Assembly (NCBI GenBank): GCA_905209435.1
Contig: CAJLTE010000005.1
Coordinates: forward strand, 1 to 64,000
Reading direction: 5' to 3'
From: an uncultured Blautia sp.
Lineage (GTDB): Bacteria > Bacillota_A > Clostridia > Lachnospirales > Lachnospiraceae
DNA: 64,000 nt
Positions 24,628 to 34,291 of this stretch are shown here, piece by piece. The notes under the pieces are model-generated. The model worked only from the letters and a program-made list of their open reading frames with translations. It was not told where the DNA came from and made no database searches. Position 1 is the stretch's first letter. Each line of letters begins with the position of its first letter. A program made the translations under genes and the position numbers.

Positions 24628-25527
24628 ATGATTTGTGGAATGACATATTATCAGATATGCTGGTATTTTTTGATATATTCCTTTGGAGGCTGGGTTGTTG
24701 AAGTGATCTTTCATGCAGTAGCCCTGGGAAAGGTTGTGAACAGAGGATTCTTAAATGGACCGGTATGTCCGGTATATGGATTTGGAGTACTATCTGTTTT
24801 TGCGATGATAAATATGCTGCAAAGCAATGGTCATCAGATGAATGATGGAATGATATTTTTATTTGGAGTTATTCTGGCTACTGTAGTGGAGTTAATAGCT
24901 GGATGGTTGTTAGATGTGTGCTTTCATGCGAGATGGTGGGATTATTCAGATAAACCTTTAAATTTTCATGGATATATCTGCCTGGAATTTTCGCTGATAT
25001 GGGGTCTGGCAATTGTTCTTGTAGTGAAAATTTTTCAGAAATATGTGGAAAATCATACATCACCACATGCTGATTCGACTTTTGGCTGGATTATACTGGC
25101 CATATTATATTGTATGTATCTGGCAGATTTTATCGTGACAGTAGCTGTTATACGAGGATTAAACAAGAAACTTACCAGATTAAATAAAATTCGTTCAGAT
25201 ATGCGGATTGTAAGCGATAAAATCAGTGATACTGTTGCAAATACATCAATAGATACAGCACAGGTTATAGAAGAAGGAAAGGTGCAGACAGCGCTTGCAA
25301 AAGCTGAAATTCGTGAAGCTGTTGAAACAAAAAAAGATCAATCCATTGAGAAACTTCTTGAAAAGAGAACTGAACTGCAAAGGGAATTTGATGAACTTTC
25401 CAATTCTATAACCAACCATACAATTGTTGGACAGGGAAGAATTATTAAGGCATTTCCAGCGATGAAGCATCGGTATTACCATGAACTGATTCAGGAATTG
25501 AGAAAAAATTATAAAGAACGTTTGTGA
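24628..25527 (+). CDS. Putative ABC-transporter type IV membrane protein (PF06541-like)
   Basis: A 299-residue protein with an N-terminal membrane part of five to six helices (residues 1-175). FGGWVVEVIFHA, then NRGFLNGPVCPVYGFG and GYICLEFSLIWG are characteristic of the PF06541 (DUF1113) family. The last 120 residues are soluble and helical, probably a coiled coil (KKDQSIEKLLEKRTELQREF). Despite the family name, no ATPase is adjacent. The start follows AGAGGAG. Function unknown. Confidence 0.85.
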   Translation: MICGMTYYQICWYFLIYSFGGWVVEVIFHAVALGKVVNRGFLNGPVCPVYGFGVLSVFAMINMLQSNGHQMNDGMIFLFGVILATVVELIAGWLLDVCFHARWWDYSDKPLNFHGYICLEFSLIWGLAIVLVVKIFQKYVENHTSPHADSTFGWIILAILYCMYLADFIVTVAVIRGLNKKLTRLNKIRSDMRIVSDKISDTVANTSIDTAQVIEEGKVQTALAKAEIREAVETKKDQSIEKLLEKRTELQREFDELSNSITNHTIVGQGRIIKAFPAMKHRYYHELIQELRKNYKERL

Positions 25528-25566
25528 AATTTATTGGAAACTAAAGAGAAAGGAGAATAACCTGTA

Positions 25567-26072
25567 ATGCAGAAACTGATAGAGAAAGCGCCAGGGGATA
25601 TTACGGTCGGTCTTCCCAGAGCATTTTTACATTATCGTTACGATAATCTTTGGAAGTCATTTTTTAAGGAACTTGGAATTAAAACCATCAGCAGTCCGCC
25701 CACTAATCGGAAAATACTGGAAAATGGATCCGCACTGGCAGTGGATGAAAGCTGCCTGTCAGCAAAACTTTATTTCGGACACGTAAATGTGCTGCTTGAT
25801 AAGTGTGATTATATCCTGATTCCCAGAGTGGTTGGATTTGGTGTGGATCGTGCAATGTGTACCCGTTTTCAGTCCCTGTATGATCTGGTAGTCAATATAT
25901 TCCCTCAGTATAAGAATAAATTTCTGGTCTGGAATTTGGATCCGTAGCATGGAAATGATGAACTACAAGAGAAATCACCTGCGGTAAATGTCTGAATAAT
26001 TGTGAAATTGTCTGTGTATATAAGGAAAACGAAATGATCGATGCATGGGGAAACCGGTGTGAGAGAGGTTAG
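25567..26072 (+). pseudogene. Internally deleted 2-hydroxyacyl-CoA dehydratase-related (DUF2229-like) gene
   Basis: The 126-residue open part matches the N-terminus of DUF2229/acyl-CoA dehydratase activase-related proteins (VGLPRAFLHYRYDNLWKSFF, CLSAKLYFGHV, PRVVGFG). It stops at 25947. In the following 100 bases another frame encodes ITCGKCLNNCEIVC and GNRCERG-stop (stop at 26070-26072), the family's cysteine-rich C-terminus. About 200 residues between them are missing. The combination shows a full gene that has lost its middle and reading frame. AAAGGAG precedes the original ATG. Confidence 0.78.
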
Positions 26073-26166
26073 CTGATTTGACAGGTTTGATAAATACGTT
26101 ATTATGTCTGACTTTTTAAATGGCTATGCAAGACAAACGTTTCATGTATCAACGAGGTAAAATGAA

Positions 26167-26739
26167 ATGAAGGAAAAGACAGCTAAAATAATTCGGATTA
26201 TAACAATTCCACCGATAGAAGCATTAGCTATGCTTTTGATACTATATGGAATGAAACGGACAGAATTTGGGGAGACAGGGGATTTGCTGATGGCGATATT
26301 ATTTCTGACCATCATACCAGTTTGTTCATACCCGATTGCTTCAAGAAAAAAGAATAAGGAAGATAGTCGTAATAATCAAAGAAATATGGCGTTTGTTTTT
26401 AATTTTCTGTCATATTTAGCTGCGATGTTAATTGGCTATTGCATGGGGTGTACCAGAATGCTGCAATGGATTCTGAATGGTTATTTTCTGGCAGTTCTGG
26501 TACTTACAATTGTAAATAAAGTGTTTAAAATAAGAGCCAGTGGTCATGCATGTAGTTGTACGTTGCCATATTTAATCTTAAGTTATTATTTCGGAGGATA
26601 TGTGACAGCTATATGTTTGATTTTATATTTGACGGAATTTTGGGCATCTGTTGAGTTAAAGAGACATACAATGAAGGAATTCCTTGGAGGGACGATAGTT
26701 GCGTGGATAATATTTGCAGGAATTTTTTGGATGTTATGA
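26167..26739 (+). CDS. PAP2-like membrane protein
   Basis: A 190-residue protein with six hydrophobic helices. Two segments recall PAP2 phosphatases: KIRASGHACS (about residues 122-131, like PSGH) and ELKRHTMKEFLGG (about 165-177, like SRxxxxxHxxxD/G). The first Lys-x6-Arg-Pro motif is not evident, so catalytic activity is uncertain. GAGG precedes the ATG. It stands alone between a pseudogene and the convergent LysR gene. Confidence 0.55.
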   Translation: MKEKTAKIIRIITIPPIEALAMLLILYGMKRTEFGETGDLLMAILFLTIIPVCSYPIASRKKNKEDSRNNQRNMAFVFNFLSYLAAMLIGYCMGCTRMLQWILNGYFLAVLVLTIVNKVFKIRASGHACSCTLPYLILSYYFGGYVTAICLILYLTEFWASVELKRHTMKEFLGGTIVAWIIFAGIFWML

Positions 26740-26845
26740 TAATGATAGATGTGATGTTAGAATATTATTGAAATGAATAGGAAGCTATACTCAAAAGCAC
26801 TGGATTTGAACACTTTTTTGGAAACATATGAAAATAGAAATTTTA

Positions 26846-27694
26846 TCAATCCAAAAACCACCCAATCTTCTCATCAACCTCCGCATACTTCAGATAAATA
26901 ATATTAAACTCCCTGATCAGTGGTTCTCCTTTGAGCGTAAAAATCCCAAGTTCCGGATCGCTTTTAGCAAGAACTTCATATACGAAAGAAATTCCATATC
27001 CGGATTTGATAAGGTCGATGATCATTTTGAAGCTGGAAATGCAGATATGGCGGTGAAAGCGTTCCAGGGATTCGTTGTGTTCTAGGAGTTTATCCTCAAG
27101 GATGGCCAGAGTCCCAGAGCCTTTTTCGCGGTGGATGAGGGTTTCGGACAGAAGGTTTTCTACGGAGACTTCTTTTCCTGCAAATGGATGGTCTTTCGGG
27201 CAGATTCCTACGAAAGGTTCTCTGCGGTATAGCTGGCTTTCAAATCTGTTTTTGTCAAAATATCCCTCGATAATGGCATAGTCCAGTGCATTCTGTTCAA
27301 GTAGTTGAAGAAGATGTTTTGTATTATCAACGATCAATGTCAGGGAAGTATCAGACTGGTCCAGAAATTTATGAATCTGGTCAGTAATTACATAGTCTCC
27401 AATGGTCTTTGTGGCGCCGATGCGAAGCTCGCGAAGGCCATTATTTTTGAGCTTTTCACGGAGAAAATTCTCACGCTGTTGTGCAGAACGTAAATGTTCT
27501 TCCAGCATCTGAGCAGCGGGTGTTTTAATCAGTTTTCTGTTTTCGTAGAGAAAAAAACGGCAGCCGTATTCCTTTTCCAGAAACTGTATATGTTGTGTGA
27601 CGGCAGGTTGTGTAATGTGTAGCAGTTCAGCTGCTTCGCGATAGTTCATAACATTGCATACAGTCATAAAAGTTTCAGTTCTATGATCCAACAT
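26846..27694 (-). CDS. LysR family transcriptional regulator
   Basis: A 282-residue LysR protein. The winged helix covers residues about 3-62 (FMTVCNVMNYREAAELLHITQPAVTQHIQFLEKEYG). The effector domain (about 90-280) starts LRIGATKTIGDY and has the usual two-lobe layout. AGGAGG lies just before the ATG. It is divergent from the sulfite-reductase-like gene at 28007; LysR proteins commonly control such a divergent neighbour. Confidence 0.93.
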   Translation of the reverse strand: MLDHRTETFMTVCNVMNYREAAELLHITQPAVTQHIQFLEKEYGCRFFLYENRKLIKTPAAQMLEEHLRSAQQRENFLREKLKNNGLRELRIGATKTIGDYVITDQIHKFLDQSDTSLTLIVDNTKHLLQLLEQNALDYAIIEGYFDKNRFESQLYRREPFVGICPKDHPFAGKEVSVENLLSETLIHREKGSGTLAILEDKLLEHNESLERFHRHICISSFKMIIDLIKSGYGISFVYEVLAKSDPELGIFTLKGEPLIREFNIIYLKYAEVDEKIGWFLD

Positions 27695-27904
27695 AGGATT
27701 CGCCTCCTGGAGTATGAGTTATCTTTAGTATTTCGTTATTAACATATGATAAATTTAATTTATTATTTCATAAAAACTAATAAATTGATTTTATCATTTA
27801 TGAGCTCTATAATCAATAAGAAACAAGATTCCAGTTTGAGTAAAATGAAAAATACATTTGCGTCGCATGTCTCAGGATAGTGTCAAGTAGACAGTAACAG
27901 AAAA

Positions 27905-27958
27905 TATACTGCAAAAAATAGAGGAACTTATCTAAACAATAAGATTTTTTGCAGTATA
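27905..27958 (+). promoter_or_regulatory. 15-bp inverted repeat upstream of the sulfite-reductase-like gene
   Basis: TATACTGCAAAAAAT (27905-27919) is the exact reverse complement of ATTTTTTGCAGTATA (27944-27958), with a 24-base gap. No T-run follows, so it is more likely a leader hairpin or protein site than a terminator. The rest of the 312-base gap (27695-28006) is very AT-rich; no other clear signal was found. Confidence 0.55.
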
Positions 27959-28006
27959 AGTGGCTGGAATGAGCAATACTAAAGTGCAAGAAAAAGGAGA
28001 ACTCAA

Positions 28007-28918
28007 ATGAAACAGGAGAAAGAAACAATTTCCGGCACAAAGCTAAGTCCGGAAGAAATCAAACGTGTGAAAGGTCTTGGATGTTTAAAGGATAAACGTT
28101 ACGATGACATTTTCAACATCCGGGTAATCACAAGAAACGGCCGCATCACTACAGACGAGCACCGTGCGATTGCCGATGCAGCAGAGAAATTCGGAAACGG
28201 CGAAATTACGATGACAACCCGCCTGAGCCTGGAAATTCAGGGGGTACCATATGCGAACATCGAAGGTACCATCGCATTTCTTGCAGAACATGGTCTGACT
28301 ACCGGTGGAACCGGAAGTCTGGTGAGACCGGTTGTATCCTGTAAAGGAACCACCTGTCAGTACGGTCTGATCGATACATTTGCACTCAGCGAAAAGATTC
28401 ACGAACGTTTTTATGTAGGATATCATAACGTAACACTACCACATAAATTCAAAATCGCAGTAGGCGGATGCCCGAACAACTGCGTAAAACCAAATTTGAA
28501 TGACCTTGGAATCATCGGTCAGCGAATCCCGAAGCCAGATATTGAGAAATGCCGTGGATGCAAAGTCTGTCAGATCGCAAAGAACTGTCCGGTAAAAGTT
28601 CCGAAAGTAGTAGACGGCAAAATCTATATCAATCCAGAAGAATGCAATCACTGCGGCCGCTGCAAAGGCAGATGCCCATTTGGCGCAGTTACAGAATACC
28701 AGAATGGTTACAAGATCTACATAGGCGGCCGCTGGGGCAAGAGAGTCGCTCACGGACTTACACTTACCAAGATCTTTACGGATGAAGAAGAGGTAATGAA
28801 CGTAGTAGAGAAAGCCATCAATCTCTTCAAAAACGAAGGAATCGCAGGCGAACGTTTTGCGGATACAGTGAATCGTCTCGGATTTGAATATGTAAATAAT
28901 AAATTGATCAATGAATAA
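28007..28918 (+). CDS. Siroheme sulfite/nitrite reductase-like protein with two 4Fe-4S clusters (AsrC-like)
   Basis: A 303-residue protein. The N-terminal ferredoxin-reductase-like half holds TTRLSLEIQGV. The siroheme/4Fe-4S ligands appear as CKGTTC (about residue 111) and GGCPNNC (about 153-159). A two-cluster ferredoxin insert follows: CRGCKVCQIAKNC and CNHCGRCKGRC. This arrangement is that of AsrC and related anaerobic sulfite reductase subunits, which reduce sulfite with six electrons. No asrA or asrB partner is adjacent, so its electron donor is unknown. AAAAGGAG precedes the ATG. Probably controlled by the divergent LysR. Confidence 0.85.
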   Translation: MKQEKETISGTKLSPEEIKRVKGLGCLKDKRYDDIFNIRVITRNGRITTDEHRAIADAAEKFGNGEITMTTRLSLEIQGVPYANIEGTIAFLAEHGLTTGGTGSLVRPVVSCKGTTCQYGLIDTFALSEKIHERFYVGYHNVTLPHKFKIAVGGCPNNCVKPNLNDLGIIGQRIPKPDIEKCRGCKVCQIAKNCPVKVPKVVDGKIYINPEECNHCGRCKGRCPFGAVTEYQNGYKIYIGGRWGKRVAHGLTLTKIFTDEEEVMNVVEKAINLFKNEGIAGERFADTVNRLGFEYVNNKLINE

Positions 28919-28982
28919 AGAAAATGTGTTACTGATGTTATGGATCGGGTAAACAGATCAATAACAAAAACGAATAAATAAT

Positions 28983-29034
28983 AAAATGCCTGCTGACGGC
29001 GGATATTATAAATATCTCCTAAGCAGGCATTTTT
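28983..29034 (+). terminator. Rho-independent terminator
   Basis: AAAATGCCTGCT pairs with AGCAGGCATTTT, followed by T residues. Ends the sulfite-reductase-like transcript. Confidence 0.85.
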
Positions 29035-29372
29035 GTGTATTGCAGGAAAAAAGTCCCGTAAAATTCATTCACTGATGAGAAAAAAATTTCTATAAAAATG
29101 TCATAATTTATAATATTATTTAAAAAGTTTGAATTTATGCTGTAAATACAAGCGAAGTCAGCATGCATAAAGGGGATATAACTTCAAATTCTGCTTCTTT
29201 TATTCCGAAAATCAAAAACCTTGTCAGAAAGGTAAGAATGATTTTGAAGGGACATTTGTCCGATATATTTCGCAACGAATAAAACCGCAGATTTACAGCA
29301 GAATAAGAAAACGATAACCGTTATTGTTCACGGAGTGAGCAGCAACACATTACAATGGAGGAAACAAAACGC
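29035..29372 (+). other. Long AT-rich intergenic region before the BMP transporter
   Basis: About 340 bases with no gene. Several TATAAT-like hexamers lie near 29105-29125, none with a convincing -35 box. I searched the region by eye for a purine riboswitch, as the downstream operon probably carries nucleosides, and found no match to its conserved loops. The segment ends with the ribosome site GGAGG at 29357. Confidence 0.5.
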
Positions 29373-30566
29373 ATGAAAAAATGTAAAAAAGCAGTGTCCA
29401 TCCTGCTGATCGCAGCAATGCTGGTTCTCATGTTATCCGGATGCGGCGGAAAGTCCGTAACCACAGAGAATACCGGCAGCTCCGAATACAGAGTCTGCAT
29501 GATCACAGACGCAGGAGACATCACGGACCAGTCCTTTAACCAGACAACTTATGAAGCCAGCAGAGATTACTGCAACGAACATAACATTGATTTTACCTAC
29601 AAGAAACCAGACGGTGACACAGACTATGCCAGAACAGCCATGGTCGATGTTGCGGTAGCAGAAGGCTACAATATTCTGGTAATGCCTGGCTATGTTTTTG
29701 CCCAGACAGTTGTAGACACTACTTTCAAATATCCGGACATTAAATTCATTGTTCTGGATATGAGCGCAGGTGACATCGGTGCGGCAGCAGTAGGAAATGC
29801 TTACTATGATGCCCCGGATGCCTACAATGTAGCTGATTATTATAATACAGAAAACACCTACCTTGCGATCTATCAGGAAGCAATCCCAGGATACCTTGCA
29901 GGATATACAGCAGTAAAACTTGGATACCGTCACCTCGGATTTCTCGGTGGTCAGGCAGTTCCTGGAGTTATGCGTTACGGATACGGTTATGTACAGGGAA
30001 TTGACGCAGCTGCAAAAGAAATGGGAATCACAGATGACGTGACTATTGAGTATGCATACGGCGGTCAGTTCTATGGTTCCACAGAAATTACGGCAGCTAT
30101 GGACACCTGGTATAGCAACGGAACAGAAGTTGTCTTCGCATGCGGTGGTGGTATTTTCACCTCAGCAGCAGAGGCAGCAGCGAAAGTAGGCGGAAAGATC
30201 ATCGGTGTTGACTCCGATCAGTCTCCGACTATCGACGCATACGGCGAGGGAATGACCATCACTTCAGCTATGAAGAGCCTTACAGCAACCGTAAATTCCA
30301 TGCTCAATTCCATCATCTATGACGGAACATGGGAAGAACACGTAGGAAAAGTAGAGAACCTTGGTCTTGTATCCAAAGACGATATGTCCCTGAACTATGT
30401 CGGACTTCCGGAGGATACCACTCAGTGGAACGATGATTTCGGACTGGAAGACTACAAGAAACTCGTAGCAGACATCTTTGACGGCAAAGTTGAAGTCAAC
30501 AACAGCACTGATGAGATGCCACAGGTATCTGTAAAATTAAATGTACGTCAGGGTACGATCAAATAA
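29373..30566 (+). CDS. BMP family substrate-binding lipoprotein (nucleoside-type)
   Basis: The 397-residue protein has an N-terminal signal peptide ending in lipobox LMLSGC (mature Cys at about residue 26). The body matches basic-membrane-protein/PnrA lipoproteins: VCMITDAGDITDQSFNQTTYEA near the start, then GYLAGYTAVKLG and GVDSDQS. Such proteins bind purine nucleosides outside the cell and feed an ABC transporter. The ATG at 29373 is chosen because GGAGG lies 11 bases before it; the ATG at 29355 is upstream of that site. It is the first gene of a four-gene operon like B. subtilis nupNOPQ. Confidence 0.93.
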   Translation: MKKCKKAVSILLIAAMLVLMLSGCGGKSVTTENTGSSEYRVCMITDAGDITDQSFNQTTYEASRDYCNEHNIDFTYKKPDGDTDYARTAMVDVAVAEGYNILVMPGYVFAQTVVDTTFKYPDIKFIVLDMSAGDIGAAAVGNAYYDAPDAYNVADYYNTENTYLAIYQEAIPGYLAGYTAVKLGYRHLGFLGGQAVPGVMRYGYGYVQGIDAAAKEMGITDDVTIEYAYGGQFYGSTEITAAMDTWYSNGTEVVFACGGGIFTSAAEAAAKVGGKIIGVDSDQSPTIDAYGEGMTITSAMKSLTATVNSMLNSIIYDGTWEEHVGKVENLGLVSKDDMSLNYVGLPEDTTQWNDDFGLEDYKKLVADIFDGKVEVNNSTDEMPQVSVKLNVRQGTIK

Positions 30567-30589
30567 CAAAAGGGAAAGGGAACAATAGT

Positions 30590-32119
30590 ATGTCTGAATA
30601 TGCAATTGAAATGCTGAATATTACCAAGCGTTTTCCCGGAATCGTGGCAAACGATAATATTACGCTTCAGTTGAAAAAAGGTGAGATCCATGCACTTCTC
30701 GGTGAAAATGGAGCCGGAAAATCAACGCTGATGAGTATTCTGTTTGGTCTGTACCAGCCGGATGAAGGCGAGATACGCAAAGACGGAAAGAAAGTAGAGA
30801 TCAAGAATCCAAACGATGCCAATGCCCTGCAGATCGGTATGGTACACCAGCACTTCAAACTGGTAGAATGCTTCTCCGTACTGGATAACATCATCCTCGG
30901 AGTAGAAAACACCAAACACGGCCTGCTGAAAAAAGACGACGCCAGAAAGAAAGTCATGGAGCTGTCTGAGAAATATCATCTCCAGGTAGATCCGGATGCT
31001 CTGAGCGAGAACATTACAGTCGGAATGCAGCAGAGAACCGAAATCCTGAAGATGCTCTACCGTGATAACGAAATCCTGATCTTCGACGAGCCGACTGCCG
31101 TGCTTACCGTACAGGAAATCGCAGAGCTCATGAAGATCATGAAAGGCCTTGCAGCAGAAGGAAAAAGCATTCTCTTTATCACACACAAACTGAACGAGAT
31201 CATGGAAGTAGCTGACCGCTGCACCATCCTCCGCAAAGGAAAATACATTGACACCGTCAACATCAAAGACACAACTCCAGAAAAACTTTCCGCCATGATG
31301 GTAGGAAGAAATGTCAGCTTTAAAGTAGACAAAGCACCGATGAATCCGGGTAAAGTTGTGTTGGATGTCAAGGGAATGACAGTAGCCGGTGAGAACCATA
31401 AGAAGGATGCAGTGAGAAATGTATCATTCCAGGTAAGAGAGGGCGAGATCGTCTGCATCGCCGGAATCGACGGAAACGGCCAGAGCGAGCTGGTATACGG
31501 ACTTTCCGGTCTGTCAGATCTGAAATCCGGAACCATCCATATGAATGGCCAGGATCTCACAAAGGCATCTGTCCGTCAGAGATCCGTTCTCGGAGAGAGC
31601 CACATTCCGGAAGACAGACACAAACACGGTCTGGTACTTGATTATTCACTGGAGAACAATATGGTACTCCAGACATATTTCAAGCCACAGTTCACTAATA
31701 AGTTCGGTTTCCTAAAGAAAAAAGAAATCAGAAGTTATGCAGAGAAACTGATCAACAAATTTGATGTCAGATCAAGCCAGGGTGCAGTGACAGTAGCAAG
31801 AACTATGTCAGGCGGTAATCAGCAGAAAGCGATTGTAGCCAGAGAAATCGATAAAGATCCATCATTCCTGATCGCTGTACAGCCAACCCGAGGGGTAGAT
31901 GTAGGTGCTATCGAACTGATCCACAAACAGATTATCGAAGAGCGTGACAAAGGAAAAGCAGTACTTCTTGTCAGCCTGGAACTGGATGAGGTTATGGACG
32001 TTTCCGACAGAATCCTTGTTATGCATGAGGGAGAGATTGTCGGAGAATTCAAACCGGAAGAAGTAACAGTAGAAGAACTTGGCCTTTATATGACTGGCGC
32101 CAAGAGACAGGAGGTTTAA
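30590..32119 (+). CDS. Nucleoside-type ABC transporter, double ATP-binding protein
   Basis: A 509-residue protein with two fused ABC ATPase domains (about 4-235 and 255-505). The first has Walker A GENGAGKST, and Walker B ILIFDEPTAVL. The second has the degenerate GIDGNGQSE loop, signature MSGGNQQK and LIAVQPTRGVDVG. Sugar/nucleoside importers commonly have one strong and one weak site. Starts 24 bases after the lipoprotein gene; energises import with the two permeases that follow. Confidence 0.95.
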   Translation: MSEYAIEMLNITKRFPGIVANDNITLQLKKGEIHALLGENGAGKSTLMSILFGLYQPDEGEIRKDGKKVEIKNPNDANALQIGMVHQHFKLVECFSVLDNIILGVENTKHGLLKKDDARKKVMELSEKYHLQVDPDALSENITVGMQQRTEILKMLYRDNEILIFDEPTAVLTVQEIAELMKIMKGLAAEGKSILFITHKLNEIMEVADRCTILRKGKYIDTVNIKDTTPEKLSAMMVGRNVSFKVDKAPMNPGKVVLDVKGMTVAGENHKKDAVRNVSFQVREGEIVCIAGIDGNGQSELVYGLSGLSDLKSGTIHMNGQDLTKASVRQRSVLGESHIPEDRHKHGLVLDYSLENNMVLQTYFKPQFTNKFGFLKKKEIRSYAEKLINKFDVRSSQGAVTVARTMSGGNQQKAIVAREIDKDPSFLIAVQPTRGVDVGAIELIHKQIIEERDKGKAVLLVSLELDEVMDVSDRILVMHEGEIVGEFKPEEVTVEELGLYMTGAKRQEV

Positions 32120-32122
32120 GAG

Positions 32123-33253
32123 ATGAATAAAGAGAAAAAAAGTATACTGTCGAATGGAGCTGTCCAGACCTTACTTGCGTCCCTGTTCTGTATTTTACTG
32201 GGACTTGTTGTAGGTTATATAGTACTTCTTGCCATCAACCCTGCAGGAGCAGGAAGAGCCATCACTGCGATCCTGCAGAACTTCCTGTATTTCCCAAGAC
32301 CGGAAGTTGCACTGGAATACTTCGGAAGCACTCTTGCAAAAACAGCTCCGCTTCTGATGTGTACGCTGTCTGTTCTTTTTGCTTATAAAGTAGGTTTATT
32401 TAATATTGGAGCATCCGGACAGTATTCTGTAGGCGCCGGACTTGCATTGTGTTTTGGAATTCATTACAATGCTCCGTGGTGGGTATGCCTGATCCTGGCA
32501 ATGCTGGGCGGTGCAGTACTTGGTGCTGTCGCAGGTGCACTAAAGGCGTATTTGAACGTAAACGAAGTAATCGCATGTATCATGCTGAACTGGATCAGCC
32601 TGTATGCAGTAAACACAGTACTTACAGAGGTAAAAGAATCAGGAACTACTTATACACTTCCGCTTCGTACTAATAACCCAAATGCATTGATCCCTCACCT
32701 GGGACTTCAGCATTTATTTGCAGATAACCGTTATGTAACTATCGCCATCCCGCTGGCAGTTATTTTTGCTATTCTGGTATGGGTAATTCTTGATAAAACA
32801 AAGCTGGGTTATGAGCTGAAAGCAACCGGACTCTCCATCAATGCTGCAAAGTATGCAGGCATGAGAGAGAAGAAAAACATTATTCTTACAATGGCAATTT
32901 CCGGTGCACTTGCCGGACTGGGAGCAGGATTCCTGTACTTATGCGGAATCGAGCAGTGGTCCTGTGCACAGACAGCAGTTCCGAATATGGGATTCAACGG
33001 AATCGCAGCGGCATTCCTTGGTGGTATCCATCCAATCGGTGTTATTTTTTCTTCATTCTTTATCCAGCATATCACCAGTGGTGGTGCATATGTAGATAAA
33101 ATGGTTTACTGCTCACAGATTTCAGACCTGATCGCAGCGATCATCATCTATTTCTGTGGATTTGTGTTATTTTTCAAACATGTAATGAGAAGCAGGATTC
33201 AGAAATCACAAGATAAGAAAAAGAACACAGCAGAGAAGAAAGGAGGAGAATAA
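32123..33253 (+). CDS. Nucleoside-type ABC transporter permease
   Basis: A 376-residue protein with about nine helices, of the BPD_transp_2 (branched amino acid/sugar/nucleoside) family. FNIGASGQYSVGA and ACIMLNWISLYAVN are typical conserved parts, as is the C-terminal GFNGIAAAFLGGIHPIGV. The tail is Lys-rich and cytoplasmic. It begins 4 bases after the ATPase gene and pairs with the next permease to form the membrane channel. Confidence 0.94.
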   Translation: MNKEKKSILSNGAVQTLLASLFCILLGLVVGYIVLLAINPAGAGRAITAILQNFLYFPRPEVALEYFGSTLAKTAPLLMCTLSVLFAYKVGLFNIGASGQYSVGAGLALCFGIHYNAPWWVCLILAMLGGAVLGAVAGALKAYLNVNEVIACIMLNWISLYAVNTVLTEVKESGTTYTLPLRTNNPNALIPHLGLQHLFADNRYVTIAIPLAVIFAILVWVILDKTKLGYELKATGLSINAAKYAGMREKKNIILTMAISGALAGLGAGFLYLCGIEQWSCAQTAVPNMGFNGIAAAFLGGIHPIGVIFSSFFIQHITSGGAYVDKMVYCSQISDLIAAIIIYFCGFVLFFKHVMRSRIQKSQDKKKNTAEKKGGE

Positions 33254-33255
33254 GC

Positions 33256-34197
33256 ATGGCATTATTATTACAGTATACTCTGATCTACGCATCAGTATTA
33301 TTACTGGTTGCACTTGGCGGCTGTTTCTCCGAACGAAGCGGAATCATTAACCTGGGTCTTGAAGGAATTATGGTTGCAGGAGCACTTGGCGGAGCGCTGG
33401 TCATGAAATATATGCCGAATCTCTCACCAGCAGCTATGGTGATTGGTGTTGTACTTGGCAGCGTAGTTTTTGGAATGATCTTTTCACTTCTTCTCGCAGT
33501 AGCAGCTATTAACTTTAATGCGGATCAGACACTGGTAGGAACTGCGATGAATATGCTGGCAACTGCAGCTGCAACTGTATTTGTAAAAGCCATCAACATG
33601 GCAGAGAACCCAAACAACGTAGCATCTACTATTCAGTACATCAATCAGAAAAAAGCATTCTCCATTGTAAAGATTGCAGGCTTTGAAGTAAACTGGTTTA
33701 TGATTATCACAATTGTACTTCTGATTCTGGCAAATGTTGTTTTATATCGTACACGTCTTGGGTTACGGCTGATGGCATGTGGTGAACATCCGCAGGCAGC
33801 AGATTCTGTCGGAATCAATGTTTACAAAATGCGTTATATTGGTGTTTTGATTTCCGGATTTCTGGGAGGACTTGGCGGCATCGTATATATTACAGCCGGT
33901 GTTTCCGAGTGGAAATTTGAGAATGGTGTTGCAGGTTTTGGATTCCTGGCACTGGCAGTTATGATCTTTGGACAGTGGAAACCTAACCTGATCGCACTGG
34001 CAGCCCTGCTGTTCGGACTCTTCCGTGCGTTATCAAATGTATATTCAGGATTTGATTTCCTTGCATCCCTGAACATTCCGGGAACATTCTATAAGATGCT
34101 TCCGTACATTATTTCTCTGCTTGTGCTTGCTGTTTCTTCCGGAAAATCAAAAGCACCGAAAGCTGAGGGAATTCCTTATGATAAAGGACAGCGATAA
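33256..34197 (+). CDS. Nucleoside-type ABC transporter permease
   Basis: A 313-residue permease, the second partner of the heterodimer. The N-terminus has the family feature SERSGIINLGLEGIMVAGA. The middle contains LMACGEHPQAADSVGINV, the cytoplasmic EAA-like loop, and the end GFGFLALAVMIFGQWKP. It follows the first permease by 2 bases; GGAGGAG overlaps that gene's end. A strong hairpin ends the operon. Confidence 0.94.
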   Translation: MALLLQYTLIYASVLLLVALGGCFSERSGIINLGLEGIMVAGALGGALVMKYMPNLSPAAMVIGVVLGSVVFGMIFSLLLAVAAINFNADQTLVGTAMNMLATAAATVFVKAINMAENPNNVASTIQYINQKKAFSIVKIAGFEVNWFMIITIVLLILANVVLYRTRLGLRLMACGEHPQAADSVGINVYKMRYIGVLISGFLGGLGGIVYITAGVSEWKFENGVAGFGFLALAVMIFGQWKPNLIALAALLFGLFRALSNVYSGFDFLASLNIPGTFYKMLPYIISLLVLAVSSGKSKAPKAEGIPYDKGQR

Positions 34198-34217
34198 AAG
34201 ATAATTTGTTTTTAAAT

Positions 34218-34261
34218 AATGGAGGGTAAAAAGTTCTGTGACAGAGCTTTTTCCCTCCATT
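34218..34261. terminator. Bidirectional terminator
   Basis: AATGGAGGG...GTTCTG pairs with AGAGC...CCCTCCATT, a stem of about 18 bp with a short loop. It has A-rich and T-rich sides and can serve both the transporter operon and the convergent ROK gene. Confidence 0.8.
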
Positions 34262-34291
34262 CTATGTATATAAAAATATTTTTGATGGTTA

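Noticed and set aside
29041..29372. Possible purine riboswitch before the nucleoside-type transporter
   Set aside because: No match to the conserved loop and junction sequences of that class.
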